DNA of 64,000 nucleotides from Medicago truncatula (taxonomy: Eukaryota; Streptophyta; Magnoliopsida; Fabales; Fabaceae). This document shows, piece after piece, positions 1-11,959 of the stretch. The first letter of the stretch is position 1. Each line of letters opens with the position of its first letter. The stretch is from the NCBI RefSeq assembly GCF_003473485.1, contig NC_053042.1:49191762-49255761 (forward strand), given 5' to 3'. A program made the position numbers and the translations under genes. The notes beneath the pieces were generated by a model, which was not told the origin of the DNA, made no database searches, and saw only the letters and a program-made list of their open reading frames with translations.

Positions 1-362
1 CAGGAATATGCTGAGTTTCAGTGTCATGTCCACTACCATGATCAAATACATTCTGACCATGCTTCTTAATACTGTCCCTAACTTTCCTAGCCTTTGCCTT
101 CACCCTACTCATAACAGACTTCTTCTCAGGCTCAGGCTCAGAATTAGTGGGCTCTTCTGGTCCATGTGTCAGTGTCACTTCATCCAAAATAGATTCAAAT
201 AAAGTAGAAAAAAATGCTTCAAACTTAAAAACTACCAAGTATAGTATATATTAACTCTTGCTTCAAACAAAATGATATGATACCTGGATATGGTTCAACG
301 TTAGGTGAGTTTTGTTCATCGTTCTCCCCTTCCACATGACTATGAACAACTCTTGAATCCAT
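1..362 (-). CDS. LTI65: LTI65/RD29B-like stress protein, 5' part only (runs off left edge)
   Basis: Two exons are visible on the minus strand: 284..362 (start ATG at 360-362, beginning MDSRVVHSHVEGEN) and <1..177. The intron between them has a GT donor and AG acceptor, with phase 1 as in the complete paralogue at 1650-5582. Exon 2 encodes an acidic stretch, then a Lys-rich block (KAKARKVRDSIKKHG) followed by a His-containing segment. This is the typical N-terminal layout of plant LTI65/RD29 (CAP160-type) proteins, hydrophilic proteins induced by ABA, drought and cold. The reading frame is intact as far as the window edge, so there is no sign of a pseudogene; the remaining exons lie outside. 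About 1.3 kb separates it from the 3' end of the neighbouring paralogue. Product identity rests on similarity to that full-length copy. Confidence 0.8.
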
Positions 363-417
363 GATTATAAATTGTGAAGAAAAGAAACTGCTATAATGTA
401 GAAGAACAAAAGGTTCT

Positions 418-428
418 ACTTTATAGAG
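418..428 (-). promoter_or_regulatory. Putative TATA box of the truncated LTI65-like gene
   Basis: Read on the minus strand this is CTCTATAAAG, about 60 nt upstream of the ATG at 362. The position and sequence suit a plant core promoter with a short leader. This is inference; no transcript data are available. Confidence 0.4.
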
Positions 429-483
429 AGAAACAAAACATGAAATAGTGTCACCAATACCATTTTGCATTTCATATGACTGG

Positions 484-551
484 AGACACGTGGCACATAA
501 CGACAAATAACTATCATTTGACACTTGTTGAGTATTATTTGTGACACGTGG
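484..551 (-). promoter_or_regulatory. ABRE/G-box pair upstream of the truncated LTI65-like gene
   Basis: Two ACACGTGG cores (486-493, with C following to give ACGTGGC, and 544-551) lie 125-190 nt upstream of the ATG. Paired ABRE elements bound by bZIP AREB/ABF factors are the hallmark of RD29B-type promoters, so ABA induction is expected. The stretch around 544-575 (ACGTGGAGTCCTATAATTGG) recurs near 5781-5800 upstream of the paralogue, so the motif belongs to a duplicated promoter. Confidence 0.6.
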
Positions 552-1649
552 AGTCCTATAATTGGTTGTTTATGTCGATCAGCAGACATAACTGCTCCTG
601 TGGACTTTGGACGGTGTGGAAAGAGGTACGTACTACTAACCGAGTATGGACAGTGACTCCACAGTGTTGCCCTGTCACTTTTTCAATAGTTACTTTAATT
701 GTTCTACAAGTGATGATAATGATGATGTGCACAGATATTAAATTTGATAATTAGGGGTGTGTGCCGACATTAGAAGTTATTCATGTTACAGTTAGAAAAT
801 GTTACTTTTCAAGACTCTAAGTCCTAACCTAACTTAGGAGGGACCTTCTCTAAAAATAAAAATAAGCATTCTTTTACAAATAAATTATATGAATAATTTT
901 TTTATCTACAGACGAAGTGACAAACACCATCCACAGGCATAACCTTAACACAACTATATGGTTTCAAGTTTTAATCTGGATAAAGTTGTCAAACTTAACA
1001 AATCAACCTTATCAGTTAAATTAGATCATACAAACTATTTGAATAATTTTGTATGATTGATTAGATTAAATAAATGAAGATAAGAAGTTGAATCCTAAAA
1101 CATGCATTATCAATTTTACAAACAAATTAAGATGATTAGGGTGGATCAATGGAACTATCCTTCATGTCCATCGAGTTAACCCTTACAAGCTACATAACTT
1201 CTCTACACATGACCAAACCCCTTGAAATGAAATTCTACTTTCTTTTTTTTTTCTTCACGATAGAGGGTCTCTAAACTATCTTTCTAAATTGAATTTGTGA
1301 CCATATATTATATTGTGTAGCTACTCAGCCCTTGTAACATGTTAATTTGATTACTACTTAATTGTAAGACTCACAATTTATAATTAGATAATATATAATT
1401 AAATGAAAATATATGATGGTCACATATGATATTAGAATATATAATAATTAAATTAAATATTTATTAAAATATTCCGACAATACAAACATAATAATTTAGA
1501 CATGATTCATGAATCCACCATGAATAGATTATTAACTTCTATATAAAACATGAACAAATATCTAATTACAAGTAACATGATCACTTCACAAATGTATTAT
1601 ATATAGATATATAGAAAACTTTATTCAGGTAACTTGTTCTTCAATTGGT
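552..1649. other. Spacer between tandem LTI65-like genes; duplicated promoter-distal DNA
   Basis: No gene is supported here. The segment from about 552 to 1340 is homologous to about 5787-6550 upstream of the second copy. Shared blocks include GTTAGAAAATGTTACTTTTC (about 790 and 6184), a block around 1090-1140 matching 6337-6385, and one around 1290-1340 matching 6500-6550. The remaining 1341-1649 is AT-rich and contains the 3' flank of the complete gene. Confidence 0.7.
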
Positions 1650-4600
1650 TTACTCCTGTTTTCCTCCTTCATCCACAGCTTGTTCCACTTCTCCAACAGA
1701 TTTTTTATTCTTTGATAAGTCTTCACCAATTCCTCCACCTATAACAAAACCATCAAAATTATAATCATATCACATATAGCATAACATTTTGCAAAAATCT
1801 ACTAGAAAAAGTATTACCTTGTGGTGATTTTACGAACCAAGAGCCAACAGCATCCTTAACCTTGTCAACCATGCCTTTTCCTGGACTATTCACATTGCTC
1901 TCTTCAAACACTTTGTCAGACTTCTCAACCTCACTATCCAACTTTCCATCCTCTTTTTTCAATGGCTCTTCTTTTCCTTTATTCAAAGTTTCTGAAATCA
2001 CCTCAGAAAGTGCCTTATCTTCTTCACTAGGCTTTAGCTTCTCGGCCAAGTAATCCTTCACAGTGACCCCTTTGTCCCCATTTTTTGTTTCAGTTCCGTC
2101 ATTAGTTCCATATACTTTGGATTTCACTGCACTTCCTACCTCTGCAACCTTTCCATAAACTGGAGCTAATTTCTCAGTAAGAGAATAACCAACGTTATTT
2201 CCATTCTCACTTTTTTGATGCTCAACTTTCTCATCATTTCCGAGCTTAGAAGCTTCGTCATTTTCAGGAGGGAGAGTTTTATCAGCTTCTTCCGCAGACG
2301 AGATTTCAATTTCATCTGTGTAACCTTTTTGTTTTGGTTGCGTCTCCACTGGTTCTTCATAACCTGATTGTTTCTCAACGGTGTTTGTGATGGTATCAAA
2401 ATTTTCTCTAATTTCCAAGGGATTTTCTTGGTTTCTATTGATGTTTTTGGATACTGTTACCTGAGGATATTCATTCGGAGTTTCTGTTGCATCAGAGAGG
2501 TGTGGCACAAACTGATCAATATCACGGCTTCCAGAAGAAGGAGGGTATTCAGTACTGTCAGCAACAGGTGGCTGGATTTTTGGTTCTGTGGTAGGTTTTG
2601 GCTCATCATGCACATTCATTCTCTCTAGAGATTCCTCAAGTGCTGTTGTTTCTTTTACTTCACCACTTCCTGTAAACCAACATACATGAAATTATTATCT
2701 GTGTAAATAAATTGTTAGGGTCCGGGGATCTTAGCAAGAGTAAATTTCACATTTTATCTTATACCAAAAAATGGAAGAGTAAATTGTCTTGTATTATTCC
2801 ATTTATTCTATTTTAATTTGACTATACTTACATCTCTAAGTTAAATACCATTGCATGCCGCTATGTTTGGTCTAATGGTGAGTGGTTTAGGTAGTATGCA
2901 TGAGTTTCTAGGTTCAAACCTCGTCGCCTCTAAGTTTAAAAGAAATGGTAAGTATCATTGGACTGATTACCAGCTTTATTTAGATCTCCCATCCCAATCA
3001 TGTTTTTTTTCATCACAAGGCTGAACCCAAAACCTAACCTTATTTAAGAGATTCCAGTCCAGTTTCACTGACTAATTTAATGTTGGTATTTGAAAACAAG
3101 TTTGATGATATTGTTGAATATAAATTAATAAATCAACACAATTAAGTGATCATTTTATCAAATTAAGCATTAAATCTTTTTAAATAGTACACTGATATAT
3201 TGATACATAATGAGGAGTCTAAATAAATCTGATACTTTGTTGAATTGACCTACTCACCTTTCCCACTTGAATCAGCGTCTTTGGTTTGATAATTGGGAAG
3301 AGTATATGCCTCAGTTCTACTTCCTTGATCTTGAGAATATTCCTCCAAAATTTCCCAGTTTCTATTATCTTTGGATACTGTTTCACTAGGATATTCATTC
3401 TGAGTTTTTGTTGCATCAGAGAAGTGTGGCACAAACTGATCATGGCTTCCAACAGCAGGAGGGTATTCAGTGTCAGTAACAGATGGCTGGATATTTCGTT
3501 CTGTGGTAGGTTTTGGCTCATCATCATGCACATTCATTCTCTCAAGAGATTCCTCAAGTGGTTTAATGTCTTTTCTTTCATCTGTAAGCCAACAAATCAA
3601 AGTATTAATCTCTATGTAAATAATCTGTTAGGGTCATGGGAAGCTAACAAGAGTAAATTTCACATTTTATCTTAACTCCAAAACAATGAATGAGTCTATT
3701 TAAAATAGTACTCTGACATATTGATACATAATGAAGAGTCTAAAAAAATCGGAAACTTCGTTGAATTGTCTTACTCACCTTCCCCACTTGGATCAGTGTC
3801 TTTGATTTGATAATTGGGAAGAGTATATGCCTCAGCAGGAGGGTATTCAATGTCGACAACAGATGACTGGATTTTTGGTTCTGTGGTAGGTTTTGACTCA
3901 TCATGCACATTCATTCTCTCGAGAGATTCCTCGAGTGGTGTAATGTCTTTTATTTCATCACTTTCTGGAAGCCAACACACATGAAAGTATTAACTCAATG
4001 GAAAACAAATTGTTAGTGTCACTGGAGAAAGAGTAAAATTCACATTTTATCCTAATCCAAGAAATTTATTGAATCTCAATGTAAATAAAAATGAACGTCT
4101 CTATTGTCTTGTATTGTTTTCATTGAATCTATTTTTAACAAAACTTAACCGATCATACCTAAGTTTCTAAGGTATATATCATTGGACATGTCAAGTTATT
4201 GATTTTTCTATTGTTGATAACACTATATCAAATCACTAATATGCCACACTTCTATGCCAAATTGAAGGTATAATTTATAAAGAAACTCGAAATTTTGTTC
4301 AATATAGAGTTTAAATATCAACGCAAATAAGTACTAATTTGTTGAGTATGGTTCATATTCGCCAACACCATTTTACCAAACGACAAGTATTAAATCTGTT
4401 TAAATAGTACACTGATATATTGATACAGAATGCATAGTCTAGCAGAAAAACTGAGTTCTGAAACTTATTATTGAATTGGCCTACTCACCTGCACCACTTG
4501 GATCAGTTTCTTTGGTTTGATAATTGGGAAGAGTATATTCCTCGGTTCTACTTCCTTGTTCTTGAGAATCTTCCTCCAAGACTGTTGGCGTCTCCAAATT

Positions 4601-5582
4601 GGCCTTGTATTGCTCTGGCTTCTCTTCCACAGTAAATGTTTTGGCCTGGTCAGTGGACATGTTTCGATCGATTTCGGTGGTTGATGAAACACCTTCAACC
4701 CGTGGATCATGAGAGGATTCTTCTCCCGTACCTTCAATATCAATTCCTGAATTTCCTAAATTTTCATCTTGCTCGGATGTTGGTGTAGGTGTAGGTGTAG
4801 CACTTTTGACATCTTCACTGTCATAAACTGTACAACATCCAAACACATAATTAAAAAGTTTCATAACTCTTTTGATATTGATATTGAAACAAAATTTGTG
4901 AAATTTAAAAAAAAAAAGAGAAAATAAGTATCTAAAACCTATGTAGTACTGACATTTTAGATTGAAGATGTGTCTGGTGTGTGACACAGACACGACACCG
5001 AGTGACATACTATTAGGTTCACTTTCTTCCATTCTCAAATTATTACTAGTGTCAATGTTGTTTGTCATAGTATGAAACTAAATGCCAATTTTACTTCACA
5101 AGAAAACATGGAATGCGCCGGTAGTCCCTTGAATTCTAGCATAATCTAATTGCAAATAATGTAGAAAAGAACATACTTGGTGCTTGATGATCTTGTGGGT
5201 CTTGAACCAGTTGCTTATCCTCATCCAAGTCGATATCATCATGAGTATGCTGAATTTCATTGTTATGTCCATTACCATGATCAAGTACTTGTTGACCGTG
5301 TTTTTTAATTGTGTCCTTAATTTTCTTAGCCTTTGCCTTCACCTTATTCAGAACAGATTTCTTCTCTTGATCAGGAGAAAGGTTTTCTTCCGCGCCAAGC
5401 GTCACTAAATGCAAAATAGATTAAAAAAACACAAGTAAAAAAATTGTTTCAAACATAAGAAACTTTAAGTAACACTTGCTTCAAACTAAATGTGATTCAT
5501 ATCATATAATCATATCATATATACCTTGTTGTGGTTCAATGTTCTCCTCTTCAACATGACTATGAACAACTCTTGAATCCAT
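1650..5582 (-). CDS. LTI65: LTI65/RD29B-like low-temperature and desiccation-induced protein, complete
   Basis: The spliced model is complement(1650..1738, 1818..2669, 3258..3581, 3779..3964, 4489..4827, 5177..5404, 5525..5582). It has seven exons, every intron is GT-AG and phase 1, and it gives 691 aa ending in TAA. The protein is very hydrophilic, Glu/Lys-rich and lacks a signal peptide. Residues about 40-60 form a Lys-rich, His-bearing block. Residues 542-567 carry the family signature (LTEKLAPVYGKVAEVGSAVK). Residues 580-607 carry VTVKDYLAEKLKPSEEDKAL, both diagnostic of LTI65/RD29B (CAP160 family). Exons 4, 5 and the start of exon 6 are internal duplicates (LEESLERMNVHDE repeated). Such proteins are ABA-, drought- and cold-induced and are thought to protect membranes or proteins; their biochemical role is unknown. 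The ACGTG motifs upstream agree with ABA control. Confidence 0.9.
2671..4489 (-). repeat. Triplicated exon-intron module inside the LTI65-like gene
   Basis: Exons 4 (3779-3964), 5 (3258-3581) and the 5' part of exon 6 all encode LEESLERMNVHD followed by KPTTE and EYPP. Exons 3, 4 and 5 all end in a (E)AYTLPNYQTKxxDxSG-type stretch. The flanking introns are also copied: a block containing GATATATTGATACA(T/G)AATG lies at about 3190, 3715 and 4410. The intron ends next to the exon starts (2671-2762, 3582-3674, 3965-4060) share AGAGTAAA(T/A)TTCACATTTTATC. All the introns are phase 1, so each module can be gained or lost without breaking the frame. Confidence 0.85.
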
Positions 5583-5657
5583 GATTGTAAATTGTAATTG
5601 CAATTTTGTAGTAAACAGAAGAAAGAAACTGCTGTGATAGAGAAGAACAAGCTTCTG

Positions 5658-5668
5658 TTATATATAGG
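5658..5668 (-). promoter_or_regulatory. Putative TATA box of the complete LTI65-like gene
   Basis: On the minus strand this reads CCTATATATAA, about 76 nt upstream of the ATG at 5582, at the same relative place as the TATA-like site of the tandem copy. Confidence 0.5.
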
Positions 5669-5756
5669 AAGAAAAAATAAGCATGAAACTCTATGTCACC
5701 ATTTTGAATTTAAATATGGAGACACATGTCACATAACCAACATGTAATTAATATTT

Positions 5757-5840
5757 GACACGTGTTGAGTATATTTGTGTACGTGGAGTCCTATAATTGG
5801 TAGTCTTTGTCATAAGACAAAACTGCTCTTGTACACGTGA
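5757..5840 (-). promoter_or_regulatory. ABRE/G-box cluster upstream of the complete LTI65-like gene
   Basis: Three ACGTG-containing sites are present: GACACGTGT (5757-5765), ACGTGG (5781-5786) and the palindromic CACGTG inside 5831-5840. They sit 175-260 nt upstream of the start codon. Multiple ABREs within 300 bp are typical of strongly ABA-responsive LEA and RD29B promoters. The middle site lies in a block conserved with the neighbouring paralogue. Confidence 0.6.
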
Positions 5841-7654
5841 GTACGTATAGATGAAACTGCACAAGTGTCTATGGCTGTTTGGAAGGAGAGAAAAACATAA
5901 CAATGGTGCTCTTATCATTTTTTAATGGTTACTTTAATTATTTGACAGCTAATGATAATGATATACACAAATAATTTTATGATATTAATATTCTGTGACT
6001 GTGGATTAGTATATGGTAATACAAGTGTCTAGTTTGGTTCTTTTTCTGTAGATGATCGAATAATTAAGGGTGTGAGTCGACATTAGAACTTGTGCCAAAT
6101 GGTATGTTAAGGCCACAGAGCCGTTTTCAAGTAGAAGAACTTAATTTGAAGTAATTTAGTGTCACTTTCCAAATAATGTTGCAGTTAGAAAATGTTACTT
6201 TTCAAGACTCCTAACTTAGTAGACACCAACCTTTCTGCATTTTTTCATAAATTAACTAGATAAAAACTTAGATTAATGCTGACTATTTGAAACAACTGTT
6301 CATACGTTAAAATAATAACTTAAGAAGAAAAACTGAATCCTAAAACATGTATTATCAATTTTACAAACAGATTAAAATGATTAAGAAAATAACTTAAGAA
6401 GAGAAGCTGAATCCTCACTCATGCATCTACGAGCTACAAACCATCTGAGATGAGACTATCATTTTTTCTACAATAGAGGATGCCTGAACTTCCTTTCTAA
6501 TCATTGAATCTGTGATCCTGTATTATCTTGTGTTACTACTCAACTATTGTAATATTGTTGTTGTTTTCATAGATTAATAGTGGAACAAAAGTCATGAATA
6601 ATTTTCAAACTATAAGGAAATATCAAGTGATGAAGCAAGTGGTAAACTTGGTGCTTGTAGAAGGGGTATTGGTATAACAAAATAAGAGAAGTGATAACAG
6701 GTACAGCATTTTGACTCTTACACGGTCACTTAGCCTATTCAATGTTGTTCTTCATTTTGTTACTTTTGTATTCTAGAATAAGTTTTAGGCAACCACCAAA
6801 TGAAGTATTAGACTTATGTTTTCTTACATTGTACAATCTAGATGCATAATCGCTCGCGTCATACACAGCAAGCGGATGTAAGATGGCAATCCAGGGAAGA
6901 GTCTTCAAGATTAGTTCTGGTTCTATGATCCCTATAAATTTCTCTATGGGAATGGTTTGTTAGAACTTTTATTAGAGAAATTATTTTGCTTTCTCAAGCA
7001 TAGTTAAACAGTTTGTTCTTTTTGCAATATTTGTCAATGAAATCAATGGTGTTCTGGTATTGTTAAAATTTTATTAGTGATTGACCAAGAACCAAACTTC
7101 TTTTGAAAGTAATATTTTGTATATGATACCAAAAACTAGTCCTATGTACAACATAAAACATAAAAATAGAAACTACTAAAATTGGCTTCTTTCCGGAAAA
7201 AAAATAGTATACAGAGGTAAGTTAAGTTGACAGTTGCTTCATTGCTTGTGTATTTCCAGACTACATAGTCTGTTTTATTTCTCTTTATTCTGTCCAAATT
7301 CTCAATCAAAGCATCATAGGTCTCATTTATATGTTACACTGCAAACCAAAAATGTCAAACAGATGATAAACATTTGACTACAAGTGGCCCATATGAGGCT
7401 ACAACATCATACCCCTGGTTACCTTGACCATGTACCGTACGGACCGAAAAATTGGACCGTGCAGGCAGCGCAGCAAATTTCAGACGATGTTTAAGTAAAA
7501 ATGTTAGTTGATGTACAGGATAAATAGGTCACAGCAGAAGTGCAAAAAGTACTGGTTAAATTTGGTTACACCATCCTGGTAGTAATCATGATATCTTGAT
7601 TCCTTTGTAACCCCTGTATATGTTTGGTATGAAACACAACACCTGCAAAGAGTT
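5841..7654. other. Intergenic: duplicated promoter-distal DNA, then 3' flank of the NT-C2 gene
   Basis: Up to about 6550 the sequence is the homologue of 575-1340 (tandem duplication). From 6550 to 7654 there is no supportable ORF. The last several hundred bases before 7655 probably include the 3' untranslated region of the minus-strand gene that ends there. Confidence 0.5.
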
Positions 7655-10600
7655 CTAGTTCTTCTTTCCATTCTTGAGATTACGTACAGCCATAACAAGC
7701 TGTTGTCTTTCTCCCTCTACCTCTGCAAATTTCAGACTAATCTCTGAATATCTTTCTTCCATTTCTTTCAGTTCAGTTTCCATATTTGTGTTCCTTTCCT
7801 TTAGGACTGCCACTTCATTCAATAACTCCTTTGTAAGGCGTTCAGCATCACTGTCAGAATTAGGAGAACAAAAATAATACAAGTTAGTTTTTCGATGAGA
7901 TGTGATACATAACTCAAATATGACGTTGTGGCACCAAATGTTTTGTTATAAGGATGGTAATGGTAAGAGGGTTCATGATTGTATTACAGGGAACAAGGGA
8001 TTCAGATGGACAGAAATGAATCTGATTTTACCTTCCTTCAGACTTGCTAATACCAGTGCTTGCAGCATCCATTCCCTTTTCATGTTACAAAATTCAACAA
8101 AATATATTATTATGGAAAATCAATACCAAATAACTTGTGCAAAGCAAAGCAACACTAAAGTCAAAGAATGATCAAATATTTTCTTTTAGCACAATTTTAT
8201 ATGAAATATTCTTCTTATTGACCTTGTTATATATTATCACCACATTAACCCTCACTCATTACAGTTGAATTTAATAAGAAGAATCACACCATGAGAAGTA
8301 CTACAAAACTGTTCTGTTCAAATGTTTTCAATCCAGAACAAAAAATGTTATTGTATGCTGTAGAAAAGTGTATATATCATTCTGGACACTGAACTCCTTA
8401 GATTCTAAGGTTATTACTAAAACTAATTTCCTTTTTACTGTGAGTAATAACTTAAAAACACAACATAATAAACTCATCAATGTGATGCTACCATTTAACC
8501 TGTCCTAATATGAGACGTCAATAAGTATGTTCTTAATATCTGATAATAAGTATGGCACCTGAGCAATTACCTTATGCATTTCTGATTTTGATTTCTTTGC
8601 ATTTGCCTTAGCAGCCTCATTGTCTCTTGAGGTCATGGCTGCACCTCGTCCTCTGTTATTCTTGAGCTTCTTTTCCATAGCATTTAATTCTGCTTCTTTC
8701 TTCTTAAACTCTCCTTCTAATTGAGATATATGTTCCTTCATATTTTCTTTGTCCACTTGTTCTTTCTGCAAACTGTGTTTCATTTCATTGTGCTGGATCT
8801 CAAGCATTTGAATTTTCTTTGAAAATGCAGCATCCTTTTCATCCCTGTGCCTTTGTGCTTCCTCAAGTTCTTTCGTTTTAGCATCTAGCTCTTGCGACAT
8901 CTGTTCCATTGTTTTTTCTTTTGTACTTATTTGTTTCAAGAGCTCTTCCACTTTCAATTCATGTTGATCTGAAATCTGCCTGAGCTCTTGATTGCATTTC
9001 TGGAGCATTTCTTCCATAAGCTTGTTGTGGTTCCGCAATTCATCAGCTTCTTCGATTGCTTTCGTTATCATCTTTTCATTCTCTTCAACTTTGCATGACA
9101 TTTCAACAGAAAGCAATTTATATTCCTCCTGAAGCTGCTCAGATGCGATAGCATTATTGTGTCTCGTCTTTCTCAGGGACTCTTCTGCTTGAGTGGCCCG
9201 TTCCTCCTGCTCGGTTTTTTCACTTTGCATAGCCTGGAGTTCATCTTCAAATTTATCTGCCTGTATTCTCAGTTCTTTCTCCAAAGACTTAACTTGATTT
9301 TCAAGTTCCTTGATGGAGACCAAAGACGATGAAAATTCATCTTCCTGCATCTCTATCTTTTCTTCTAGTCTTCTCACTTGGGATTCAAGTTGTTGTATTG
9401 TAACTAAAGAAGCCGAGTGTTCATTTTGTAACATGATGTGTTGCGCTTCATCTTGCTTTAATCTCAGAGAGATATCCACATTTTCATTCTTAAGAAGATC
9501 ATACTCCAATGTGAGCTCTTTTATAAGCTCGCTTAGCTCCTCGCGTTGCTTATAACAATTCTCTATTTCACTATTCTGGTCTGCGATCTTCTGCCGCAAA
9601 TCATTTAATTCTGTGTCATTATCACGCTCTTTAGTAATCTTTCGAGATTTCACATTGGAAGATAGATCCAATATTTCCTTATTCTTTTGTTCTAGCATTG
9701 CTTCAAGGTCTGTGACAGCCAAAAGAAGTTCAGAATTTGAGTTCTGTGTTTTCTGCAGTTGCAATTGAAGATTTCCACTCATTTCTTTTTCATAAACAAG
9801 CTCTTCTTTTATTGCATCTAACTGAAGCCTAGTATTATCAATATCAGACTTCAAGTTTTTAGAGGTCTTGGTCTCGTTATTATTATTATTGAAGTTCTGT
9901 TGGGACTTGAGTTGCTCATATTTTGTTTTGAATGAATCTCTCTCGTCTCTGAGACCGTTGATTTGTCTTGATAAATTCTGTCCCCGACTGCTTTCTTTTT
10001 CTACCTGTTTCCGAAGTGCTTGCAACTCTAGTTCGGACAGTTCTGCCTGCCTCTTCAGAGAAGCAATTTCACTTTTGAGATTTTCAGTAGCATTGCCATT
10101 GCCTGAAGGCTCTTGTAATCTTTCTCTCGGAAAATTGTCTTCTGTTCCATTTGTCCAATCCCCTAAACTTCCATCTGATGCTGAACCCATTGACCAGCCT
10201 GTATTTGACCTCTTATGCACTTGATTTTGTGTTGCATTGGCCTCAACTGTTCCTCTTGGTGGCATTGAGTTCTGTCTGAAGCTATAAGGGTCGTCCCATG
10301 AAGCTACCCCAGGACTGATGCCATTTGATGCATCGGATCTACTCTTGGCCAAGTTGCTATTCTATAAGATAACAATAAAAACTAATGTAAATATAATTTT
10401 ATTCAATGATTATTTTTTTCGTAACTTATCCTTGAAACAAGTTTCTGTTTAGAAAAGTTGCAACTGTGTTAAGTGCGTATCTCAGTATATAAGTTCAAAT
10501 AAATAAATCCAAACAGGCCCTTAATAGAATTTCTAGCTATATATAAGTATCTTATGAGACCTTACTTCATCAAGATTGTAGCTTTCATCTGTACTGCCAT

Positions 10601-11959
10601 AGCTCAATTGGTGTTTCAAGCTTCCATCATTATAAATCTCCACAGCTCCATTATCTTCCCCATTTCTGCAAATAAGGTAGAGTTTTTAGTACATTTAGTA
10701 GAGAAATCAAAGGAAAAAAAATATTGCAATGGTTAAATTAATAGTAGGTTATGGTTCATCTTCACCTTTCTGCAGTATATCCTTCCACATTCTGAATAGT
10801 TACCTGTTTCGACAATTCTTATGTGAGAAGTTATGAATGAAATAATGTTTGTAAGTCGTAATAATGTTATGATATTGTAAATATTTTTTGTATGAAACAA
10901 GACAAAGCTCCCACCAAGCACTGATTCTTAGCGTATGTGAAGTTCCACCTTTGAAGGAGTTAAAATTGATTCCAGTTGTATCGAATTGATTTTAACTTGA
11001 ATTTATTGTTCAACTCACTTTTACATGTAACCAAACATAAATCACTTTATGTTCGACTCACTTTAGCCATAATCAATTTTACACAATCAATTTATTCAAA
11101 ATCAATTTTTGCCACAGCATAACCAAACATACACTTAAGTAGTGCTAAAGATTAGGAGATGAATAATGTGGGTGTGGTTGTTGAGAATTGGAAGTGAGAC
11201 AATAAGCAAGAAAGTAAAGAGAGATAGACTAGAGGGTACTAACATGTAAAACTACGCCCGAATTTGCAAATTTCAAGGGCAGAGAAACAGTAATTGGCTC
11301 AGTTTCTGTTAAAAAATCAGCAAAATCAATTGAGGCTTCTCCCAAGTAGCCAGATTTTGAAGAACCCTACAAGGATCCATAAAAAAGTTTTAAACTTTCC
11401 AACCAACATATCCTTTACTTGTGTATATAACAATATAAAATTACAGCTACATGTTCTTACAGTTGCAACAATGAAATGGTAGATTTTCTCATGTAGAATT
11501 CCTGATTTTGAATCCCTAACAAGTTTAACAGATTCAAAAATTGGATTCTCCCATAAACAAGTCCCATCTTGAACAGCAGTTTTCTCTAGTTTCACTGTTG
11601 GTTTCCCAACATCATCTGGCACCAAAGATACCATCAATGCATTCTTTTTCATCTTTGGAACCTAATCAAAAGCAGATTCAAAAAAAAAAAAAAACACATC
11701 AACATAAGACACTGTCTTCAGAATCTATACATATTTTTGTTTACAACATTATAAAACAAAACAAACATGTATAAATTTCAAACATCCTAGGAAACATGTT
11801 TTTTTATATATTATACAACAATTAAGACAAACCCCATTTTCAGATTTGCTAGCATATGACTAAAAATATTATCTTTCTTTGTTAATTTACCTGAGTTGCT
11901 TGAAATTCCAATTTGAATACAGCTTTGATCTTGTTTTTCTTGCTCCATGACTTGAACAT
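7655..11959 (-). CDS. NT-C2 domain coiled-coil protein (myosin-heavy-chain-like, EEIG1/EHBP1 type)
   Basis: The model is complement(7655..7850, 8032..8075, 8571..10361, 10566..10665, 10766..10803, 11244..11366, 11461..11661, 11891..11959). It has eight exons, all GT-AG, and gives 853 aa. It starts MFKSWSKKNKIKAVFKLEF, the conserved opening of plant NT-C2 proteins. Residues 1 to about 140 form the NT-C2 (EEIG1/EHBP1) membrane-binding C2-like domain, including VSLVPDDVGKPTVKLEKTAV, CLWENPIFE and GYLGEASIDFADF. A Ser/Asn-rich linker with SWDDPYSFRQ follows. From about residue 245 to 760, and again near the C-terminus, there are nearly continuous Glu/Lys/Gln/Leu heptads of a long coiled coil. Arabidopsis relatives are annotated as myosin heavy chain-related, but there is no motor domain. 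A role as a membrane or organelle tether is inference. The exact ends of the two small 3' exons are the least certain part. Confidence 0.88.

Noticed and set aside
2866..2945. TGGTCTAATGGTGAG...GGTTCAAACCTCG resembling tRNA A and B boxes
   Set aside because: No acceptor stem or anticodon arm could be folded; could be a SINE fragment but unsupported. It lies in intron 5 of the LTI65-like gene.
3219..3533. 104-codon minus-strand ORF overlapping LTI65-like exon 5
   Set aside because: Out-of-frame shadow of the real exon (3258-3581).
9310..10224. Open frames on the plus strand (81 and 118 codons) across the coiled-coil exon
   Set aside because: They are antisense shadows of the minus-strand NT-C2/coiled-coil gene; the Ser-rich translation mirrors Glu/Lys-rich coding sequence.
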